Assembly (NCBI GenBank): GCA_000432135.1
Contig: HF990556.1
Coordinates: 5,062-39,562, forward strand
Source of the DNA: Firmicutes bacterium CAG:124
GTDB taxonomy: Bacteria; Bacillota; Clostridia; Oscillospirales; Oscillospiraceae
Reading direction: 5' to 3'
Length of the DNA stretch: 34,501 bases
Shown here: in pieces, positions 29,713-34,501 of the stretch
How the letters are laid out: each line of letters starts with the position of its first letter
Position numbering within the stretch: the first letter of the stretch is position 1
Made by a program: the position numbers and the translations under genes
The notes under the pieces: model-generated
The model's input: only the letters and a program-made list of their open reading frames with translations
What the model was told of the DNA's origin: nothing
Databases searched by the model: none

Positions 29713-31472
29713 TCCTTCTCCTTCAGCCGCTCGCACAGCGCCGCGTCCGGCGTGACGACGGCGGTCTGGTACGTTGTGTAGATCACCATGCCGGGCTTCG
29801 CGCCCGCAGGCTTTTTGACAAATTTCACCGGCGTATAGTCGACCGGCACGTTCTGGCCGTCGCGGGCCTGCGAATAATACGCTGCAAGCTGCATCGCCTC
29901 CGTCACCGTCCGATCGGGCGGCGTCCGGCCGTTCGTTTCGATGATGACGTGGCTGCCGGGGATCTTCTGGACGTGCAGCCAGATGTCCGTTTTGGCCGCC
30001 AGCTTTGTCGTCAGCTCGTCGTTCTGCCGGTTGCTGCGGCCGACAAAAATCGGGAAATCGTCAGACGACATGAACCGCATGGGGCGGCTCGGCGGCAGCT
30101 TCATGCGCTTTTTGCGGTCTGTCTCGCGCAGATAGCCGCCGGAGACAAGCTCCGCCCGAATCTCCTGTAAATCCCGCGCGGATTCCGCACGCGTGAGCGC
30201 GTCGAGGACGCTTGCCAGATACGCAAGCTCCTGCTCACCCTTTGCGATCTGTTCTGTCAGAATTCTTTCGGCGTTCTTGGCCTTCTGATAGTCCTTATAG
30301 AATTTCGCCGCGTTCTGCTGTGGGGAAATGGCCGGGTTGAGGGTGATTTCGATCTCCTTCATGTCCGGGTCGTAAAAGTCAGCGGCGCGCAGCTTCGTCT
30401 GGCCGCGCCTGATGGCGTAGAGGTTCGCCGTGAGGATATCGCCGAGCTGCCGCAGGCGCTCGCGGTCATGGGTCGCGGCAAGCTCCTTACGCTGGTTCTC
30501 CAGCTTGCGTGCCGTGCGTGCGTGCAGATTGGAGACGGTTTTGCGGATGGCCTGCGATGACTGCCGGATGGATTCAGCGCGGTCGCGCGCGGCATAGAAC
30601 CGGTCGAGCAGCTGCGAAAACGAGTCATACGGCTTCTGCCGGATAAAATCGCCGTACTGCGTCACGGGCAGGCAGGTAAAGTCCCACGGGCGCTCGTCGC
30701 GATACAGGAGCATGGGCTGCGGCGGCATGGTCTGAAGCTGCGCGAAGGCGGCAAGCAGACGCGCTGCCAGCGCTGTTTTTTCTTCTACCGAAAGCGCGGA
30801 CAGGGCGGTATCCAGATCGCCCGTCAGGCGGAACGCAAGCTCCCGGCACACAAGCGGCGAGAGGCCGCCGAAGGTATCCAGCAGCCAGCCGTCAAGACGC
30901 TTCGGCGCGGTCTGTGCAGACAAAAGCGCGGCCAACTCCTCTCCCGTGACGGCAAACGGGTCGCGCTTGCCCTGCGTGGGCGGCAGATGGTAGTAAAGGC
31001 CCGGCAGGACCTGCCGCTTTTCGCTCATTTCAAAGTCGACCCGGCGCAGGCAGTCGAGAATGCGCCCGTCCTCGCTCGTTAAAATCAGGTTGGAGTTGCG
31101 GCCCATGATCTCCAGGATCAGGTGCTTGCGCGTGGGGCTGCCCATCTCGTCGGTGCAGTCGAAGGTGAGGTCGAGCAGGCGCTCCATCTCCGGCTGCTGC
31201 ATGGACACGAGACGGCCCCCTGTCAGGTGCTTGCGCAGGAGCATACAGAACATGGGCGGCTGCGCCGGGTTCTCGGCGGGCTCGTTCGTCAGGTGGATGC
31301 GCGGATGATTGGGCGAGGCCGTCAGCAGCAGCCGTCCGCCGCCAGCCGCGCCGCGCATGGACAGAATCAGCGTGTCGCGCTGCGGCTGCTGGACCTTATC
31401 GATGCGGCAGCCGGTCAGACTGCCCTCCAGCTCACGGCGGACTGCCGTGAGAAAAAATGCGTCAAATGGCAT
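29709..31472 (-). CDS. rqcH: Rqc2 homologue RqcH (NFACT protein)
   Basis: A 587-residue protein of bacterial ribosome-associated quality control. It binds stalled 50S subunits with peptidyl-tRNA and directs C-terminal Ala tailing. NFACT-N occupies the first about 200 residues (MPFDAFFLTAVRRELEGSLT, RIHLTNEPAENPAQPPMFCM, LILEIMGRNSNLIL). A coiled coil spans about 270-430 (ARKLENQRKELAATHDRERL). NFACT-R lies at about 450-560 (PIFVGRSNRQNDELTTKLAA, DIWLHVQKIPGSHVII). The family was earlier annotated as fibronectin-binding protein A. It overlaps mrnC by 11 bases at the start and the Cys-rich gene at the end. Confidence 0.96.
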   Translation of the reverse strand: MPFDAFFLTAVRRELEGSLTGCRIDKVQQPQRDTLILSMRGAAGGGRLLLTASPNHPRIHLTNEPAENPAQPPMFCMLLRKHLTGGRLVSMQQPEMERLLDLTFDCTDEMGSPTRKHLILEIMGRNSNLILTSEDGRILDCLRRVDFEMSEKRQVLPGLYYHLPPTQGKRDPFAVTGEELAALLSAQTAPKRLDGWLLDTFGGLSPLVCRELAFRLTGDLDTALSALSVEEKTALAARLLAAFAQLQTMPPQPMLLYRDERPWDFTCLPVTQYGDFIRQKPYDSFSQLLDRFYAARDRAESIRQSSQAIRKTVSNLHARTARKLENQRKELAATHDRERLRQLGDILTANLYAIRRGQTKLRAADFYDPDMKEIEITLNPAISPQQNAAKFYKDYQKAKNAERILTEQIAKGEQELAYLASVLDALTRAESARDLQEIRAELVSGGYLRETDRKKRMKLPPSRPMRFMSSDDFPIFVGRSNRQNDELTTKLAAKTDIWLHVQKIPGSHVIIETNGRTPPDRTVTEAMQLAAYYSQARDGQNVPVDYTPVKFVKKPAGAKPGMVIYTTYQTAVVTPDAALCERLKEKE

Positions 31473-31875
31473 GGGATTCCTCCATGGTCAGGATAAAAAG
31501 CTCGTTCAGCCGGTCGAGCTGGCCGGTGAGATATAACGCGCCAAACAGGCATTCCAGCCCCGTGGCTCTGGCATACTGCGCATAGGTGGCGTTTTTCGGC
31601 ACCTGATGCACGTGCGCGTTGCGCCCGCGCTTGTAAAAGGCCAGCTCCTCCTCTGTCAGAAGCGGGAGCATACGCTCGGCCCGCGCAGCCTGCGCCGGAG
31701 CGCAGACGAGGTCGACCGTCGCACGGTGCAGATTGCCGTTCAGCGCCTTGCCGGACGCACAGAGGAAGCTCCGCACCAGCAGCTCAAACACCGCGTCGCC
31801 GCAGTGCGCAAGACCAAGCGCGCTGATCTGGTTGACCGCGCGCCGGTCCATGTTCAGATGAAAATAGTTTTCCAA
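31462..31875 (-). CDS. mrnC: Mini-ribonuclease III
   Basis: A 137-residue dimeric RNase III catalytic domain lacking the dsRNA-binding domain. In Bacillus, MrnC matures the 3' and 5' ends of 23S rRNA. The signature LAHCGDAVFELLVR holds catalytic Asp27 and Glu31, and the second acidic pair region is GLECLFGALYLTGQLDRLNE. RGRNAHVHQVPKNATYAQYA is the usual MrnC phrase. The length is typical. It is transcribed with rqcH and overlaps it. Confidence 0.96.
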   Translation of the reverse strand: MENYFHLNMDRRAVNQISALGLAHCGDAVFELLVRSFLCASGKALNGNLHRATVDLVCAPAQAARAERMLPLLTEEELAFYKRGRNAHVHQVPKNATYAQYARATGLECLFGALYLTGQLDRLNELFILTMEESHAI

Positions 31876-31954
31876 GCAAATGCCTCCATTGTTCGGAACT
31901 TTTTATACTATACCACATCTGCAGGCAGGTTTTCCAGTGGGCGCAAAAAAATGG

Positions 31955-31983
31955 TTGACTTATTGGTTACATTCTGTTACAAT
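31955..31983 (+). promoter_or_regulatory. Promoter of the CHAP-SLH gene
   Basis: TTGACT (31955-31960), 17 bases, TACAAT (31978-31983), 37 bases before the ATG. Confidence 0.75.
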
Positions 31984-32020
31984 TTAAGAAGAGTTTATCG
32001 AACGAAAGAGGGCATTTTGT

Positions 32021-33139
32021 ATGCAGAAGAAATTCCGCCGTCTGGCGGCAGTCATGTTATGCCTGACGCTGCTGGCCGTACCGGCGCTGGCCGCCGAGGC
32101 GACCATTGATCTGGATTACGTCACGATCGTGGGCGAGAGCTTTGCCGCCGATACCTTCTGCGGCGTGGACGCGCTTTATAATGAATCGGGTACGACGCTG
32201 TTCTGCAACGAGCTGATCGAACGGTTCTACAGCGCCGTTTACGGCGTGACCGTGTTCACGAACAGCGGCGATATCACCGCTGCCAGCCCGTCGGGCTACT
32301 GGTTCGAGGTTACATACACGCCGCAGCCCGGCGATATCGCCTATGCCTCCGCCGAGGCGCGGGAGCGCTACGGCAACCACTATGCCATCGTCAAATCCGT
32401 CGACGAAGCGGGCGGCACCGTCACGCTGTTCGAGCAGAACTGGGTCTGGGACGGCAAGGCCGGTGTGAACCGCAGGATCCCCTATGACGGCGGGTGCTAT
32501 ACCTTCTATACCATGTGCTCCAGCGCCGGACGCGCAGCGCCTGCCGGAGAAGCGGAGCCTGTTGCCGCAGCGCCTGCGGCGGAGGAGCCGCAGCCCGTAT
32601 CCGACGACGTATCCACGATCTATGCATGGGGCAGCGGCATATCCAGCATTACCGGAACGCCGTCCAGCTGGGCCGCGGAGCTTGTCTCGCACGCGGACGT
32701 CTACGGCATCACCATGCTGGCCGACGGCAGCTATCAGTCCGCCATTACACGCAAGGCCCTTGCCCGCCTCGCGGCGAACACCGCGCGGACGCTCGGACTG
32801 GTCGAGGACGTATCCGATCCGGTCGCCGTTGTGCAGCAGCTCGGCGTAATGCAGCCGAACGCCGACGGCAGCTTTGACACGACCTCCAGGGTCACGCGCC
32901 AGATGGCCGCGACGGTGCTGCTGCGTCTTCTGCGGCAGTCGAGCGTGGTCTTTGAGGCTGATATGTCGATGCTCGACCGCTATCCCGACAGCGCCTCCAT
33001 TTCCGACTGGGCCAGAGAGGCCGTCGCGATGATGACGCAGTATGATCTGATGAACGGCACAACGAAGGGCTTTGAGCCGAAAAAGGACATGACGCTCGAG
33101 CAGTGCCTCGTCCTGCTCACGCGCATCTGCGAGTTCTGA
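32021..33139 (+). CDS. Secreted CHAP-type peptidase with SLH domains
   Basis: A 372-residue exported protein. A signal peptide (RRLAAVMLCLTLLAVPALAA) ends near residue 25. Residues about 40-165 form a CHAP/NlpC-like cysteine hydrolase domain: Cys in TTLFCNELIERFY, His in YGNHYAIVKSVDE, and the polar third residue near FEQNWVWDG. An Ala/Pro/Glu-rich linker follows (about 170-195). The C-terminus (about 200-372) has SLH-like repeats (AAELVSHADVYGITMLADGS, ISDWAREAVAMMTQYDLMNG) for attachment to wall polymers. Likely a peptidoglycan amidase or endopeptidase at the cell surface. The ribosome binding site is AGAGG. Confidence 0.85.
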   Translation: MQKKFRRLAAVMLCLTLLAVPALAAEATIDLDYVTIVGESFAADTFCGVDALYNESGTTLFCNELIERFYSAVYGVTVFTNSGDITAASPSGYWFEVTYTPQPGDIAYASAEARERYGNHYAIVKSVDEAGGTVTLFEQNWVWDGKAGVNRRIPYDGGCYTFYTMCSSAGRAAPAGEAEPVAAAPAAEEPQPVSDDVSTIYAWGSGISSITGTPSSWAAELVSHADVYGITMLADGSYQSAITRKALARLAANTARTLGLVEDVSDPVAVVQQLGVMQPNADGSFDTTSRVTRQMAATVLLRLLRQSSVVFEADMSMLDRYPDSASISDWAREAVAMMTQYDLMNGTTKGFEPKKDMTLEQCLVLLTRICEF

Positions 33140-33160
33140 ACGGATAACGAACAAAATGAT

Positions 33161-33200
33161 ATGCGCAGCGCCTGCCCCGCATGGGCAAGGCGCTGCGCAT
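33161..33200. other. Hairpin downstream of the CHAP-SLH gene
   Basis: ATGCGCAGCGCCT (33161-33173) pairs with AGGCGCTGCGCAT (33188-33200), a 13-bp stem without a clear T-tract. It lies just ahead of the main bidirectional terminator. Confidence 0.6.
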
Positions 33201-33235
33201 CAGTCTGTCAAAGAGCTGCTGTATTCCTAAAAGCC

Positions 33236-33284
33236 ATAAAAACAGCTGCCTGCGGCGCTTCGGGCCTGCAGGCAGCTGTTTTTT
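33236..33284. terminator. Bidirectional terminator between convergent genes
   Basis: AACAGCTGCCTGC (33241-33253) pairs with GCAGGCAGCTGTT (33268-33280), flanked by A-run and T-run on opposite sides, so it serves both the CHAP-SLH gene and the isomerase gene. Confidence 0.92.
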
Positions 33285-34125
33285 ACATTGTTACATGGGC
33301 AAGCGTCTTTACATATTCGACCGACTGCATGATCTGTGCGTAAAGCTGCTCGTCCGACGGCTCCAGGAAGCGGAAGGACAGATCCCGCACGCTGACGCAG
33401 AAGCTCATAGGCATTTCCAGCGCGCAGCCAAGCGTTCCGCCCTGCCGTTCCAGCGCGGCAAGCATGGCCGGATATGGGAACACGCCCTGCCCGATCGGCT
33501 CGTTCCAGATATAGCCGTCGTGGATGCTGCCGTCCTTCATGTGCAGATACGCGACCGGCACGGAGGCGTTCTGCAGATCCTCGTCCAGCCGGATCTCGCC
33601 CCGGCAGAAGCGGTAGGTATTTCCCGGGTCATAGGTATATTGGACGTGCGGCAGATCCAGCTCCGCGAACACGCCGCCGCATTCGCTTGCCGGGCCGACG
33701 ATATCGCCGTAGGATTCCAGCCCCAGCCGCAGGCCATAGCGGTCAGCGGCCTCGGCCGCCCGCTTGACGTGCTCCTCAAACACGGCGTACCGTGCCTTCG
33801 GGCCGCAGCGCGTATTGACGAGCTGCGCGCCGATCTGCCCGGCAAATTCGATCTTTTTCAGCAGACGCGCGAACTGCGCCTCGTCCGTCATGTCGCAGTG
33901 CGCCGACAGCGCGGTGCATTGCAGATCGCGCTTCTGCAGCTCCCGCTCGATCTGCATAACGTATTCCGGTGAAACGCGCTCTGCGACGATCTGCTCGCTG
34001 ATGCCGTCGATGGCGGACAGCTCGATCGTATGGAACCCGCAGCGGCGGGCCATGTCCATGGCGCGGATCGGGTCCGTGCCCGGAACGTTATTGGCGCAGA
34101 ATGTAAATGGTGCAAGTGTCAGCAT
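33283..34125 (-). CDS. Sugar phosphate isomerase/epimerase (TIM barrel)
   Basis: A 280-residue AP-endonuclease-2/xylose-isomerase-like TIM barrel. Strand ends carry likely metal ligands and sugar-binding residues: GFHTIELSAI, LQCTALSAHCDM, YGLRLGLESYGDIVG (Glu), HVQYTYDPGNTYR (Asp), VAYLHMKDGSIHDGY (His, Lys, Asp) and GCALEMPMSF (Glu). These enzymes interconvert keto-sugars or polyols. The stop lies at the terminator and the start overlaps the dehydrogenase gene by seven bases, so the pair likely forms a sugar or polyol catabolic operon; the substrate is unknown. Confidence 0.88.
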   Translation of the reverse strand: MLTLAPFTFCANNVPGTDPIRAMDMARRCGFHTIELSAIDGISEQIVAERVSPEYVMQIERELQKRDLQCTALSAHCDMTDEAQFARLLKKIEFAGQIGAQLVNTRCGPKARYAVFEEHVKRAAEAADRYGLRLGLESYGDIVGPASECGGVFAELDLPHVQYTYDPGNTYRFCRGEIRLDEDLQNASVPVAYLHMKDGSIHDGYIWNEPIGQGVFPYPAMLAALERQGGTLGCALEMPMSFCVSVRDLSFRFLEPSDEQLYAQIMQSVEYVKTLAHVTM

Positions 34126-34501
34126 ATGGATCCCTCCTGTTCAAAGCGCAGCATGACCTTGGCCTCGCGGCCGCTGGATTTTTCGCGGAATGCCTCGATC
34201 CCCTTGGAAAACGACAGCTCGCGGGAAATGACCTCCTCCAGCTTCAGCTGGCCGGCCATGGCGATGGCCGCCGGGAACTGTCCGCTCGGCACGCAGACGG
34301 CGGAGAGCGTTGCGTCCTTCCAGTAGAGCGTGAACAGATTCAGCTCCAGATTATAGTCCATCCCGTAAAGCCCGAAAAACACGACGGAGCCGCCGCGCGC
34401 GACAAGATTCATGGTGATCGCCGCCGATTTCCGGTCGCCGCTGGCCTCGATGACCGCGTCGTAGCCGATTCCGCCGCTCAGCGTCAGCGCCTCGGTCACG
34501 G
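34119..34501 (-). CDS. Zinc-type alcohol/polyol dehydrogenase, 5' end outside the window
   Basis: The last 126 residues of a medium-chain dehydrogenase. GIGYDAVIEASGDRKSAAIT and LVARGGSVVFFGLYG are the second half of the Rossmann NAD-binding domain; PSGQFPAAIAMAGQLKLEEV and SFSKGIEAFREKSSGREAKV are the usual C-terminal phrases of sorbitol/threonine dehydrogenase-like enzymes. The catalytic zinc domain is outside the window. Coupled to the isomerase gene by overlap. Confidence 0.9.
   Translation of the reverse strand, partial: VTEALTLSGGIGYDAVIEASGDRKSAAITMNLVARGGSVVFFGLYGMDYNLELNLFTLYWKDATLSAVCVPSGQFPAAIAMAGQLKLEEVISRELSFSKGIEAFREKSSGREAKVMLRFEQEGSIC

Overview
The window looks like a chromosome segment from a GC-rich, low-copy Firmicute of the class Clostridia, most likely an Oscillospiraceae-type gut bacterium. 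The evidence is the pairing of RqcH with Mini-RNase III, Gram-positive lipoproteins, an SLH-bearing secreted protein, strong AGGAGG ribosome binding sites and near-consensus sigma-A promoters. No 16S rRNA gene or other species marker is present, so the placement is an inference.

Left host region (1-8485): a partial ABC-F ATPase, a DUF554 membrane protein, and a secreted DUF4015 glycosidase-like protein on the + strand. A methionine importer operon follows on the - strand (metN, metI, an 18-codon microORF, metQ). The operon has a perfect consensus promoter, then a 32-residue leader peptide packed with Met and Cys codons, then an intrinsic terminator before metN. This is the architecture of ribosome-mediated transcription attenuation sensing Met/Cys. 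Behind it lie gene fragments and hairpins, then a YhhN-family membrane protein.

Phage region (8522-about 25227): a compact late module of a short-tailed (podovirus-like) phage, all on the - strand. In transcription order it holds two small zinc proteins, TerS, TerL, portal, a Prp-type cysteine protease, scaffold, an N4-gp56-type major capsid protein, head-tail and tail proteins, an S74 fibre, a collagen-like fibre, a DUF6273 fibre, small membrane proteins, holin and amidase. A small repressor faces it across a control region with three operator-like palindromes. No integrase, replication or recombination gene is present, and terL carries a frameshift, so this is a cryptic prophage or a domesticated particle element. 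The capsid and scaffold proteins both start with the ribosomal protein L27-type Prp cleavage motif, and the element carries its own Prp homologue.

Right host region (25431-34501): tRNA-Leu(UAA), an HPr-like protein, a membrane-anchored protein, a frameshifted lipoprotein, an SGNH hydrolase, a cysteine-rich protein, rqcH and mrnC (overlapping genes of ribosome quality control and 23S maturation). These are followed by a secreted CHAP plus SLH protein on the + strand, and a sugar-phosphate isomerase/epimerase next to a partial zinc alcohol dehydrogenase.

Two broken genes (terL and the lipoprotein) are each disrupted by an imperfect tandem duplication of 28 or 31 nt. A third duplication (30 nt) sits in frame inside the S74 fibre gene.
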